The notes beneath the pieces were generated by a model. The model was not told where the DNA came from. It saw only the letters and a list, made by a program, of their open reading frames with translations, and made no database searches. Below, in pieces: positions 17,210 through 26,348 of a stretch of 64,000 bases of DNA (the first letter of the stretch is position 1; each line of letters starts with the position of its first letter). The stretch spans positions 1,922,001 through 1,986,000 of the forward strand of contig NZ_CP133671.1 in assembly GCF_031326345.1 (NCBI RefSeq). The letters are read 5' to 3'. The position numbers and the translations under genes were made by a program. Origin of the DNA: Aureispira sp. CCB-E. Its GTDB lineage: Bacteria > Bacteroidota > Bacteroidia > Chitinophagales > Saprospiraceae.

Positions 17210-19942
17210 TTAGTTTAGCTTATCCAAGCTATCCAACAGCAATTGAATCTTCGCTTTACCATCTGCAAGTTTCTTGCGTTCTTTTTCAATAACTTGAGCA
17301 GGAGCTCCTTTGACAAAGCCTTCATTGCTTAATTTTTTCTCAATGCCTTTAACAAAACCTTGTTTTTGTTTGAGTTCTGCTTCTAGCTTTTTGCGTTCAG
17401 CTTCCACATCAATTTTTTGCTCAAACAAAAGGTAATATTGTTCGGTACCCGCAATAAAAGAGGCGCCTTCATGCTTGTCTTCATTCGTAAATTCAAAGCT
17501 TTTTAAGTAAGCGATTTTTTCAATCGTTTCTTTCATACCCGCTTCTTCCAAAAATTGGTGTGCTGTATCGCTATCTTTTACCAATAGCTCTAATAACTCT
17601 TTCTTAGCTAATTGACCTTTGTCACGAGCATTTCGAATAGAGCTTACTAAATCTTTTGTAATGCTCATTTTATATAGAAAATCAGCATCAAATTCGCCAG
17701 CCTTAGGCCAAGTACTTACCGTACAATCATCGCCTTCGGCACGATTATCACGTAAGTGTGCCCAAATTTCTTCCGTAACAAAAGGCATGAATGGATGCAA
17801 CAACGTCATAATTTTTTCAAAGAAATCAATCGTTGTTTCAAGTGTCGCTTTATCAATTGGCTGTTGATAATCCGGTTTGATCATTTCTAAATACCAAGAG
17901 CAGAAATCTCCCCAAATAAAGTTATAAAGCGTTTTAACAGCTTCAGACAAACGCAAGCTTTCAAAACTCTTCTCCACACTTTCTAAGGTTCTATTGTATT
18001 CGTTTTCCAACCACTTGATGGCAAAAGCATTGATTTTAGCAATTTCATCGTTGGCAGGTTGGTCTACTACTTCCAATCCTTTCACCATTCGCAAGGCATT
18101 CCAGAGTTTATTGGAAAATTTACTACCTGTGCTACATAGTTCAGATTCGTTGTGAATAGATGTCTTAGTTTTATCTACAAATGGAGCATCAAAAATAACA
18201 TCCCCTCCAGCAGCGGCAGCAGATAAAATACCATAGCGAACACCATCAGCACCATATTTTCTGATTAATTCCAAAGAATCAGGAGAGTTGCCCAATGATT
18301 TACTCATTTTGCGACCCAATTTATCACGTACCATTCCTGTAAAGTAAACGTGCTTAAATGGATGTACTCCTTTTTTTGCTGCCAATTCTTCACCCAATAA
18401 CTCAGGTGACCATTCGTAGCCAGCCATAATCATACGAGCTACCCACAAATACATAATATCCCACCCTGTTACCAAAACATTGGTAGGGTAGTAGTATTGC
18501 AATTCTTTAGGATCTTCAAAGGCATCAAAAACAGATAAGGGCCATAGCCAAGAAGAAAACCACGTATCAACAACATCCTCTTCGCGTTCTAAATCCTCCA
18601 AAGTAAGATTTTGGTTACCTAAGCTCTCTTGAGCTTGTTTTAAAGCTTCTTCCGCTGTTTCTGCAACAAAGAACTGCTCTTTATCTTCTTTTAAATACCA
18701 AGCAGGAATTTGTTGCCCCCACCACAATTGGCGAGAAATACACCAATCTCTAACGTTTTCTGGTTTTAGCCAGTTGCGGTATGTATTGAGCATATGTTCT
18801 GGTAAAAAATCGACAGGACCATTTTCTACCGCATCCAATGCCGTAGCAGAGAGTCCCTCCATTTTTAAGAACCATTGCTTAGTTAACTTAGGCTCAACAA
18901 CTGCATTGGTACGTTCTGATCGTCCAACACTATTCGAGTAATTTTCGGTTTTTACAAGGTATCCTTGAGCTTTTAAATCTTTCGCAATTTGTTTGCGGGC
19001 ATCTTCTCGATCCATTCCTACATAAAAAGGACCTTTTAGGCGACCATTGTCATGCAACATATCAATCACTTCCAAATTATGACGTTGACCGATTTCGTAA
19101 TCGTTCATGTCATGCGCTGGAGTTACTTTCAAAGCACCTGTTCCAAAATCCATTTTTACATATTTGTCAAAAATGATTGGAACAACACGATTGACCATAG
19201 GGATAATTACTTTTTTCCCTTTTAAATGTGTGTAACGCTCATCGTCAGGGTGGATAGCTACTGCAGCATCTGCCAAAATTGTTTCTGGACGAGTAGTTGC
19301 AATGGTGAGCCATTCATCATCTGTTCCTTCGACTTTGTAACGAACGTGATATAGTTTAGAATTCTCTTGACTATGAATAACTTCCTCGTTAGACAATACG
19401 GTTTGAGCGGAAGGGTCCCAGTTGGTCATTCTCAAACCACGATACAACAAGCCTTTTTTATATAAATCAACAAATGCTTTGATGACAGCATTGGATAGTT
19501 TTTGTTCCATGGTAAAACGTGTGCGCTCCCAGTCACAAGAAGCACCCAACATTTTGAGTTGTTCAAGGATAAGCCCACCGTATTTATCTTTCCATTCAAA
19601 GGCATATTTTAGAAATTCTTCTCTAGAAATATCACTTTTTTTAATGCCTTTTTCACGCAATAACTTAACTACCTTTGCCTCTGTAGCAATAGATGCATGG
19701 TCCGTTCCAGGAACCCAGCAAGCGTTTTTGCCTTCTAATCGAGCTTTGCGAATCAAGACGTCTTGGACGGTATTATTAAGCATATGTCCCATGTGCAAGA
19801 CACCCGTTACATTAGGTGGAGGGATAACGATGGTATAAGGCTCTCGGTCATCTGGTGTAGATCGAAAATAGCCTTTGTCCATCCAATACTGATACCATTT
19901 CGACTCTACGTCTTTTGCGTTGTACTGCGTTGGCAAGGTCAT
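17210..19942 (-). CDS. valS: valine--tRNA ligase
   Basis: 910 residues, normal length for ValRS. Class I signatures: HMGH at residues 50-53 (PPPNVTGVLHMGH) and KMSKS at 545-549. The editing (CP1) domain carries VTPAHDMNDYEIG, used to clear mischarged Thr. The tRNA-binding domain and a C-terminal coiled-coil (about 840-910) that grips the tRNA elbow are present. Charges tRNA-Val in the cytoplasm. Single gene, ATG start, with a TAAATTTG box upstream on its strand. Confidence 0.97.
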   Translation of the reverse strand: MTLPTQYNAKDVESKWYQYWMDKGYFRSTPDDREPYTIVIPPPNVTGVLHMGHMLNNTVQDVLIRKARLEGKNACWVPGTDHASIATEAKVVKLLREKGIKKSDISREEFLKYAFEWKDKYGGLILEQLKMLGASCDWERTRFTMEQKLSNAVIKAFVDLYKKGLLYRGLRMTNWDPSAQTVLSNEEVIHSQENSKLYHVRYKVEGTDDEWLTIATTRPETILADAAVAIHPDDERYTHLKGKKVIIPMVNRVVPIIFDKYVKMDFGTGALKVTPAHDMNDYEIGQRHNLEVIDMLHDNGRLKGPFYVGMDREDARKQIAKDLKAQGYLVKTENYSNSVGRSERTNAVVEPKLTKQWFLKMEGLSATALDAVENGPVDFLPEHMLNTYRNWLKPENVRDWCISRQLWWGQQIPAWYLKEDKEQFFVAETAEEALKQAQESLGNQNLTLEDLEREEDVVDTWFSSWLWPLSVFDAFEDPKELQYYYPTNVLVTGWDIMYLWVARMIMAGYEWSPELLGEELAAKKGVHPFKHVYFTGMVRDKLGRKMSKSLGNSPDSLELIRKYGADGVRYGILSAAAAGGDVIFDAPFVDKTKTSIHNESELCSTGSKFSNKLWNALRMVKGLEVVDQPANDEIAKINAFAIKWLENEYNRTLESVEKSFESLRLSEAVKTLYNFIWGDFCSWYLEMIKPDYQQPIDKATLETTIDFFEKIMTLLHPFMPFVTEEIWAHLRDNRAEGDDCTVSTWPKAGEFDADFLYKMSITKDLVSSIRNARDKGQLAKKELLELLVKDSDTAHQFLEEAGMKETIEKIAYLKSFEFTNEDKHEGASFIAGTEQYYLLFEQKIDVEAERKKLEAELKQKQGFVKGIEKKLSNEGFVKGAPAQVIEKERKKLADGKAKIQLLLDSLDKLN

Positions 19943-20014
19943 GATTAAATTTTTTTATTAAAATTTTTATTAAATATCATTATTCTTTTATCAATTATAC
20001 GATTGATGAAAACA

Positions 20015-20022
20015 CAAATTTA
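20015..20022 (-). promoter_or_regulatory. candidate -7 box for valS
   Basis: On the minus strand TAAATTTG fits the Bacteroidota TAnnTTTG -7 element, about 75 bases upstream of the valS start. No clear -33 TTG at the usual distance. Confidence 0.35.
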
Positions 20023-20067
20023 ATAAGTTTTTTACCTTTGTGAAAAATATTGTGCTTATTCTAGTTA

Positions 20068-20235
20068 TAATACTCCGTTGCTTTTTTACGTTTTTCTATG
20101 AAAAACTAAAAAAGTATCTAATAGTAGTTCACTTTTCGAGAGCTTCATCGTTGATTATCAGTTTTTTAGATTCAAAATAGATGGAGTTGTATCCTTTTAG
20201 TAATCAAGTTGATACGATTTTTTAATGGAGTAATG
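20068..20235 (+). mobile_element. MITE-like element, full-length copy with 7-bp target duplication
   Basis: 168 bp beginning TAATACTCCGTTG and ending GGAGTAATG (inverted ends), flanked on both sides by CTAGTTA (20061-20067 and 20236-20242). The interior matches, over most of its length, the reverse complement of the element at 49778-49923. No coding capacity. It occupies most of the valS-lipoprotein intergenic gap (19943-20297). Confidence 0.75.
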
Positions 20236-20297
20236 CTAGTTAATTAGATACTAACATTTGATAGTGTACTAAAATCATAAAAAAAATAGATATAGAA

Positions 20298-20813
20298 ATG
20301 AAGTTAAGTAATGTATTAATTGTATGTATTTTTATTGCAATGGGGCTAATGGCTTGTGAAACGCCAAAAGAACCTACAATCAAAGATGTTTTTCCGAAAC
20401 AGTTGGATTTATTACAACATGGTATTCCAATCAAAATTCAGGCTCCTGAAGATGCTAAAGTAACCAACCGTTCTGATAATTTTATGCAGGATGTTGTTAT
20501 TGAGGGAACCGATTACTATGTGCAGATATACAGTCAAGGGGCAAGTTCTCCTCAATGTACAGCTATGGCAACGGAGGCTTTGGATGACATAAAAAAAACA
20601 AACCCCACTTTTCAAAAGACTATTTTGGAAGAGGATTGTGGCTTTATATATGAAGTACAAATACCTGGAGATAGTACCAAGTGTTTTAACTTTAACTATT
20701 TTGCAGTGAAAGGAAACAAGTCGTTTAGTTTTAGTACTACAACTGGGCGACGTCAGCCTTTTAGCAAAGAAGAAGTAGAGCACATATACCAAGCTGTAAA
20801 AGAGCAAGAGTAG
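20298..20813 (+). CDS. putative lipoprotein
   Basis: 171 residues, not recognised. The N-terminal hydrophobic stretch ends in a lipobox (LMAC, Cys20), so it should be a lipid-anchored envelope protein. The mature part is a small soluble domain with several Cys residues (SPQCTAM, EEDCGF, STKCFNF). It resembles in size and layout the next lipoprotein gene (21247-21828). Clear ATG; its own terminator at 20865-20907. Confidence 0.75.
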   Translation: MKLSNVLIVCIFIAMGLMACETPKEPTIKDVFPKQLDLLQHGIPIKIQAPEDAKVTNRSDNFMQDVVIEGTDYYVQIYSQGASSPQCTAMATEALDDIKKTNPTFQKTILEEDCGFIYEVQIPGDSTKCFNFNYFAVKGNKSFSFSTTTGRRQPFSKEEVEHIYQAVKEQE

Positions 20814-20834
20814 GCAAAAGAAGTGATTTTACAT

Positions 20835-20860
20835 TCAATAGTTAGCTACGCTGCTACTAA
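20835..20860 (+). repeat. AATAGTTAGCTG-family dispersed repeat, half copy
   Basis: CAATAGTTAGCTACGCTGCT matches the left half of the element at 24052-24112. It directly abuts the terminator of the lipoprotein gene. Confidence 0.5.
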
Positions 20861-20864
20861 CATT

Positions 20865-20907
20865 AATAAGCCCCTAAAATAACTTGATTGTTTTAGGGGC
20901 TTATTGT
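20865..20907 (+). terminator. Rho-independent terminator of lipoprotein gene
   Basis: A 15-bp perfect stem AATAAGCCCCTAAAA/TTTTAGGGGCTTATT; short T-rich tail. Confidence 0.75.
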
Positions 20908-21246
20908 TTGATAGAGCCTAGTGATCGCATGGCGGCTTTTTTATACAAAGAGACAAAATGTTTTTTTTATCCGAAAATAAAATTAGAACCCTTCTTTGTA
21001 GTTAGATATATATATGTATTGATGGTATTGTGTTGATTGTTAGTTTTTTATGACTTGGTTTTTGTCGTGAAAATCTTTAAATGGGGTAAAAAGTGTTTTT
21101 TAAGTGCCAAAGAAATGAAATATTTTTGTGGTAATCAAAAACTCTAAAATTATCAAATCCCTAAATGGATAAGCATTCATAAATTTAAAAGGTGTGCTTT
21201 TTCAATGTTTTTACCAACAATTATAAACTTAAAAATATTACTTATT
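20908..21246. other. intergenic upstream region of the second lipoprotein gene
   Basis: AT-rich leader. TATTTTTG at 21121-21128 fits the TAnnTTTG -7 pattern about 119 bases before the ATG at 21247, without a clear -33 TTG. Nothing else seen. Confidence 0.35.
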
Positions 21247-21828
21247 ATGAGATTAACCAATGCGTTATTGAGCCTATTCTTTTCATCTCTATTAATCTCT
21301 TGTGGAGGGGATACAGCCCCTAAAGATTTAGAATTGACCCAAGACGTTTCTCTTGAAAAATTTAATTTAACGGCTAAAATTCCTGGAGATTGGAAGTTAG
21401 AAGAAGATCTTAATTACGAAGATGAGTTTCGTGGTTACATTATCAAAGGGAAAAAAGATCGTATTCGCATCGAAAAGTCAGAAACAGATTGCTTTACAGA
21501 AACTTCTGTAGATGAATTTGCCGACTATATGAAAAAAGAAAATAGCAATATTGATTCTAAAAATATTCCAGCAGGAAAAGGAAGAACACCTGACAAATTA
21601 ACGCCTGTAGAGACGTTGAAGTATCCTAATGGTGCTTATGGAGTTGTTTATAAAAATGAATTTACGACAGAAGTAGATGGGAAGAATAAATTTGTGGAAG
21701 AAAGTGGTGCTTATACGTTTAGCTTCAAAGGCAAAGATGGGGTTTGTTTTAAGATAGAGAACACACATTACAATGATGAAGGAGAAACTCTTCCGACAGA
21801 TTTGAAGATTATAGCTGCTTTAAAATAG
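21247..21828 (+). CDS. putative lipoprotein
   Basis: 193 residues from ATG 21247; a start at 21205 would put 14 residues before the signal peptide and is unlikely. The signal peptide ends in the lipobox LISC. The mature domain has alternating strands (KFNLTAKIPGDWKLEED... GAYTFSFKGKDGVCFKIENTHYNDEG) and resembles small Bacteroidota lipoproteins of unknown role. Single gene with terminator 21896-21936. Confidence 0.72.
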   Translation: MRLTNALLSLFFSSLLISCGGDTAPKDLELTQDVSLEKFNLTAKIPGDWKLEEDLNYEDEFRGYIIKGKKDRIRIEKSETDCFTETSVDEFADYMKKENSNIDSKNIPAGKGRTPDKLTPVETLKYPNGAYGVVYKNEFTTEVDGKNKFVEESGAYTFSFKGKDGVCFKIENTHYNDEGETLPTDLKIIAALK

Positions 21829-21895
21829 ATGTATAAGCGATTGTATCTATGATAAAGCCACCCTTTTTAGTTTAAAATTAGCGTTTTGTAAAATG

Positions 21896-21936
21896 AGACT
21901 AAATTGTGCCTTTGGAGCACTTTTTAGTCTTTTTTA
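21896..21936 (+). terminator. Rho-independent terminator of lipoprotein gene
   Basis: AGACTAAA..GTGC pairs with GCAC..TTTAGTCT (small internal mismatch), followed by TTTTTTA. Confidence 0.7.
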
Positions 21937-21969
21937 TTGGAATAACAGATCATTTTGCCTTAGAAAGAA

Positions 21970-23829
21970 CTAGCCGAGTTCGTCCACTAGTTCCATCCAA
22001 CGCAACTCTTTTTCTTCCAAATTTTCGTTCAATTCATTCAGTTCTTTCGACAATTCAGTAATTTTTTCAGGAGTCAAATTAGTATCGTTAAATTGCGCTG
22101 TAATGTTCGCTTTTTGTTCTTCCAGTTTGCTTATTTGGCGCTCTAGGCGTTTGATTTCCTTACGTTCTTCTTGCGAAATTTTGCTAGCTGTTTTGACCGT
22201 AGGTTGTTCTGATGCCAGTTCTTTTTCTTCCGCTTTGGCTTCAATGGCTTCTTGTTTAGCTACTGCTCGATAAGCAGAATAATTACCAGGAAAATCACGA
22301 ACCAAACCATCTCCTTCTAATACAAAGGTATGTTCAACAATTTTGTCCATAAAGTGACGATCATGCGATACAATTACAATACAACCAGGAAAGCTTTGTA
22401 AAAATTCTTCTAGTACTTGTAGCGTAATAATATCTAAATCATTGGTCGGCTCATCCAAAATCAAGAAGTTGGGATTTTGCATGATAATCGTTAACAAATA
22501 AAGCCGTCTGCGTTCACCACCACTTAATTTAGAGACATATGTTTGTTGTTTTTTAGAATCAAACAAAAAACGTTCACAAAGTTGCACCGCAGTCAACTTT
22601 TGCCCTTTGTGCATGGGAATGAATTCTGCAATATTGCGGATGACATCAATAACTCGATGATCTTCTTTTAAGTTCATCCCGCTTTGAGTGTAATAGCCAA
22701 TAACAATCGTATCTCCAATGACAATTTTCCCAGCATCAACTTTTTCTTTGCCAACAATCATATTGAGCAAAGTTGTTTTTCCTGCACCGTTTTTACCCAC
22801 AATGCCAACACGATCTCCTTTTTTGAACTTATAATCAAATCCTTTGAGAATGACGTGCTCTCCATAACTTTTATGGATGTTGTGGAGCTCTATGATTTTG
22901 CTACCCAGACGAGTCATTTTGATGTCCAAAATAACTTCTTCATTATCCAAAGAGCGTTTGGCTTTCTTTTCAACCTCAAAAAACTTATCAATTCTTGCCT
23001 TTGCCTTTGTGCCTCTAGCCTTAGGCTGACGGCGCATCCAGTCGAGCTCCTTTCTGTATAGGTTTTTTGCTTTTTCGGTAGTAGCCGCAAAATTACTTTC
23101 ACGGTCTGCTTTTTTTTCTAGATAATAGGAATAGTCTCCCGTGTATTTGAAGATTTGTTGTTGATCTAATTCTAAAATTTGATTGCACACACTATCCAAA
23201 AAATACCGATCATGCGTCACCATAAATATAGTGTGTTTACCTTGTTTTAGATACTCTTCTAGCCATTCAATCATATCTAAATCCAAGTGGTTGGTCGGCT
23301 CATCTAAAATTAAGAACTCAGGAGCATCAATTAATACTTTTGCAAGAGCAACACGTTTTTTTTGTCCCCCAGAAAGCATTTTGATCTTACGATCCATGTA
23401 ATCTACCTTTAGTTTGGATAGAATTTGCTTGATTTTAAACTCGTAATCCCAAGCTTGCATTCTATCCATAGCGGACATAGCTTCTTGCATTGCCTCAATA
23501 TCGCTGGGATTCAGGAGGCTTTTTTCATAAGCAAGAATAGCTTTCATGATGGGGTTAGGAGAATTGTAAACAGCTTGAAAAACAGTTGCTTCTAAGTCTA
23601 GATTAGGATCTTGACTCAAATAGCCAATAGATATTTTATGATGCAGCCATACCTTTCCAGAGCTAGCTTCCTCTTTTTTCATAATAATATCCATCAAAGA
23701 TGTTTTTCCTGTTCCGTTTTTGGCAATAAACGCCACTCGGTCACCTTGATTGATATAAAATGTAATATCCTCAAATAAAACTCGCTCTCCAAAAGATTTG
23801 GAAACTCCCTCTACGGTTAGGTAATTCAT
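21970..23829 (-). CDS. ABC-F family ATPase (Uup-like, with C-terminal coiled coil)
   Basis: 619 residues, no membrane segments. Two nucleotide-binding domains: Walker A AKNGTGKTS and GKNGAGKTT, signatures LSGGQKKRVALAK and LSGGERRRLYLL, and Walker B LILDEPTNHLD and LILDEPTNDLD. The charged linker between them (about 240-300) is the P-site interaction motif region, and the C-terminal about 80 residues form a coiled coil as in Uup. ABC-F proteins act at the ribosome, relieving stalls or sometimes conferring antibiotic resistance. A TATATTTG box lies upstream at 23941-23948. Single gene, ATG start. Confidence 0.92.
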   Translation of the reverse strand: MNYLTVEGVSKSFGERVLFEDITFYINQGDRVAFIAKNGTGKTSLMDIIMKKEEASSGKVWLHHKISIGYLSQDPNLDLEATVFQAVYNSPNPIMKAILAYEKSLLNPSDIEAMQEAMSAMDRMQAWDYEFKIKQILSKLKVDYMDRKIKMLSGGQKKRVALAKVLIDAPEFLILDEPTNHLDLDMIEWLEEYLKQGKHTIFMVTHDRYFLDSVCNQILELDQQQIFKYTGDYSYYLEKKADRESNFAATTEKAKNLYRKELDWMRRQPKARGTKAKARIDKFFEVEKKAKRSLDNEEVILDIKMTRLGSKIIELHNIHKSYGEHVILKGFDYKFKKGDRVGIVGKNGAGKTTLLNMIVGKEKVDAGKIVIGDTIVIGYYTQSGMNLKEDHRVIDVIRNIAEFIPMHKGQKLTAVQLCERFLFDSKKQQTYVSKLSGGERRRLYLLTIIMQNPNFLILDEPTNDLDIITLQVLEEFLQSFPGCIVIVSHDRHFMDKIVEHTFVLEGDGLVRDFPGNYSAYRAVAKQEAIEAKAEEKELASEQPTVKTASKISQEERKEIKRLERQISKLEEQKANITAQFNDTNLTPEKITELSKELNELNENLEEKELRWMELVDELG

Positions 23830-24463
23830 AATTATGTGTCTAATTGTTTGCGCTTCTCTGAGATAGAAATGGACAAACCATGATTGATAACGTGTTCTTA
23901 AAAGTAGTTGGCTAATACTTTATTTTGAACTTCAAGAAAACAAATATAAAACATATCTACCAATGCTTGTTTGTTTCTTCTCAAAAGTTTGGTTAAAGAC
24001 TGAAATAATGGACTTTTGTGTAGCTTGGTAAATATTTCAATTTGAATAAAAAATAGTTAGCTGTACTGCTAACTAAAAGCAAAGCGCTCACGAAGCTAAT
24101 CAACGAACTATTCAATAAAAGTACTACAATCTTTCAACAACTAATGAAAGATATGGAATTCATTAGTATTAGTATTGTAACTTTATTGGTGATTTGTAAT
24201 CAAAAAAATAATTAATGCTATTTTTGTGCTGAAAGTATATGTTTTTTTAAGTTTTAGGAGTTGTTAATTAGGTGTTTATGTTGTTATTTTGTTTTTGGAT
24301 ATATTATTTTAGTCGAAAAAATGACTTTTATTGTATTCGTTAAATGTTAACTTTGTAATCGAATAATGAATGAAAATGCTTTGGAGGAGAGAAAATGATT
24401 GTTTATGCAATTATTTTTTAATCTTTCAAGCACAACTTTAAACAAAACGCAAAAAAAAGAACA
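23830..24463. other. 634-bp intergenic region
   Basis: Contains the upstream region of the ABC-F gene (minus-strand TATATTTG at 23941-23948), the intact palindromic repeat at 24052-24112, and two TAnnTTTG candidates for the downstream lipoprotein gene (TATTTTTG at 24219-24226, preceded 22 bases earlier by TTTG; TAACTTTG at 24348-24355). No coding sequence seen. Confidence 0.4.
24052..24112. repeat. AATAGTTAGCTG-family palindromic element, intact copy
   Basis: A 61-bp element bounded by AATAGTT (24052-24058) and AACTATT (24106-24112), with interior ACTAAAAGCAAAGCGCTCAC. Shares its left half with 6389 and 20835, and its right half with 14985-15024. Confidence 0.6.
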
Positions 24464-24865
24464 ATGAAATCAACAACCTTACTATTTAGCCTGTTTTTAT
24501 GCTTAACCTTATTTGCTTGTGGTAGTTCTACAGATGGCGGAGATGCCAATACAACGACGACTCCTAAAGTAGAAGCATTGTCTTGTAGTGATTTAACCAG
24601 TCAATATGAAGAAAAAGAAGGCAAGGAAATTACTATTAAAGCCATTAGCTGGGGAACAAGCAATACGGCAACAGGGGATATATATCTAAATTTGGGAGAT
24701 GAACCTTTGACTGGTATGAAACAGGCAAAAGTAGTCGCTGTTTTTCCTGCTGATAAAGAGGAAGAGGCTAAAAGTATAGCAAAAGATACCGAAGTAACCC
24801 TAACGGCAACTGTGGGAGAATCTAAATATGGAGCTATTTATTTAACAAACCCTATTGTAAAATAA
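24464..24865 (+). CDS. small lipoprotein with OB-fold-like domain
   Basis: 133 residues. Lipobox LFAC (Cys19), a Thr/Gly-rich linker, then a domain beginning LTSQYEEKEGKEITIKAISWG and ending VTLTATVGESKYGAIYLTNP. That pattern resembles the small OB-fold (tRNA_anti-like) lipoproteins of Bacteroidota; the assignment is tentative. Envelope-anchored, function unknown. Followed by a terminator at 24953-24988. Confidence 0.7.
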   Translation: MKSTTLLFSLFLCLTLFACGSSTDGGDANTTTTPKVEALSCSDLTSQYEEKEGKEITIKAISWGTSNTATGDIYLNLGDEPLTGMKQAKVVAVFPADKEEEAKSIAKDTEVTLTATVGESKYGAIYLTNPIVK

Positions 24866-24952
24866 GGTCTAAATGACTCCATTAGACAATCTACTGTTTT
24901 TAGTGGATGATTAATTCCCGCTATATGGGAAATAATTGATTAACAGAGTTTG

Positions 24953-24988
24953 AGTAGCCTTAACTTTTGTTGGGGCTACTTTTTTTTG
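24953..24988 (+). terminator. Rho-independent terminator
   Basis: AGTAGCC pairs with GGCTACT and is followed by eight T. Confidence 0.8.
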
Positions 24989-25336
24989 AATAAAGATTTT
25001 TAGAAAAAAAATCTTGAATTTTAGGGGAATTGGTTCTATCAAACTACTAAAGGGTGTAGACGTTGTAGCGTTCTAATCATTTTTTAACGAAAATCCCGAA
25101 AGTAATGAGAAGTAGAAGCCAAGAGAAAGATGTGTTGGATATATTAGGGCTTTTGTAAAGCTCTAATGTGTCCGTAAAAAAAATATTTGTTTTTAGTTTA
25201 GATATTATTGCGAACGAAACGATACCCAAGGTCAACCCTGTGCCATTGGATAGTCAGATTGTTTGTGGTAATATCTTTTTTATATTTGGTTGATCAAATA
25301 GTTCGTTGAAATTTAGAAGTAGCACCGTCGGAAACT

Positions 25337-25372
25337 ACTAGTTGATACTACTGTGTGTGTAATGGAGTAATG
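25337..25372 (+). repeat. MITE-family right-end fragment
   Basis: GTTGATACTACTG...AATGGAGTAATG resembles the right end of the element at 20068-20235 (GTTGATACGA...AATGGAGTAATG). The left end is missing. Confidence 0.4.
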
Positions 25373-25390
25373 TTTTTTTTGATAACCGAA

Positions 25391-26173
25391 CTAAATATCT
25401 TTAGTATCTGGATCAAACCAAGTGTGGTAGACACTCAAAACTCCGAAGTATAATAGAGAAGCAACGGACCCAACTCTTGCAATGATAAGTGCTGTTGGTA
25501 AATTGTAATTCCATTCTATCAAAACCAGCAATGCAAAATTGCTTATTAAGAATACAACTGTATTTAAAATATTGAGCTTCATGAATTTTTTGGTTCGACT
25601 AGGGTAGAGGTACTTTATTGGTACAAAGTGTAAGATAGCAAAGATCAGTACCATGATAAAATTACCAATAGGAGGAAGATTAGTTACATAATAAAGATAA
25701 AATGCTACTAAATTCCACAACACAGGAAACCCAACGAAATACATATCTCTAGAGACCATGCCCTCCTTGCCATAATAAAGAGAAGAAATAATTAGAATAA
25801 TGGCAGCAGCCCAAATTCTCAAAGCATCGGGAATCATATAAACACCTCCTTCCTCTACTGGAACGCCTTTTTGGGTAGCTTCATAAATAATAAAGGCAGG
25901 GATGATGGCATAGGTGGCAAAATCAATTACATAGTCCATTGTCTTGCCCGATACATCAGGTAAAACTTCTGTTACTTTAAAAATTCTTGCGAAGGTACCG
26001 TCGACACCATCAATAATAACCGTTGCAAAAAGCATGGCAAAAGCCATAAAAAAGTCGCCATTTGCAACAGAGACAATGCCCCAAAAACCTGCAACGATTC
26101 CCGATGCAGTAAATGCGTGAACGCCCCAAGCGGCAGCTTTTTGCCCCCAAGTATAACCTGTTTGTTGTTCCAT
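25391..26173 (-). CDS. pcs: phosphatidylcholine synthase (CDP-diacylglycerol:choline type)
   Basis: 260 residues from ATG 26173; a TTG 33 bases upstream is also in frame but less likely. It carries the CDP-alcohol phosphatidyltransferase signature DGxDGxxAR...G...D...D, seen as DGVDGTFARIF...SGKTMDYVIDF, and about eight membrane helices. Length and the VLPDVSGKTMDYVIDFATY context match bacterial Pcs, which makes phosphatidylcholine directly from choline and CDP-diacylglycerol at the inner membrane. Divergent from a choline-transporter-like symporter, which supports choline as substrate. Confidence 0.82.
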   Translation of the reverse strand: MEQQTGYTWGQKAAAWGVHAFTASGIVAGFWGIVSVANGDFFMAFAMLFATVIIDGVDGTFARIFKVTEVLPDVSGKTMDYVIDFATYAIIPAFIIYEATQKGVPVEEGGVYMIPDALRIWAAAIILIISSLYYGKEGMVSRDMYFVGFPVLWNLVAFYLYYVTNLPPIGNFIMVLIFAILHFVPIKYLYPSRTKKFMKLNILNTVVFLISNFALLVLIEWNYNLPTALIIARVGSVASLLYFGVLSVYHTWFDPDTKDI

Positions 26174-26348
26174 TGGTATTAATTGTTTTAGGCGAGTAAA
26201 ATACAAATATTTGGCAAAATGCGAATTAGAAATCTAGAATTACATTTTTTTGTTACTTTTATAGAATTAGTTGATCGTTGCCTAAATATAAGACATCCTA
26301 CATCAATACCAATTCATTGACAACCCAATGAATTAAAATTAAAAACCA

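Larger units (their letters stand above)
24866..25390. other. 525-bp intergenic region
   Basis: Holds the terminator at 24953-24988 and, near its right end, a fragment of the MITE-like family (25337-25372). No coding sequence recognised. Confidence 0.45.
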
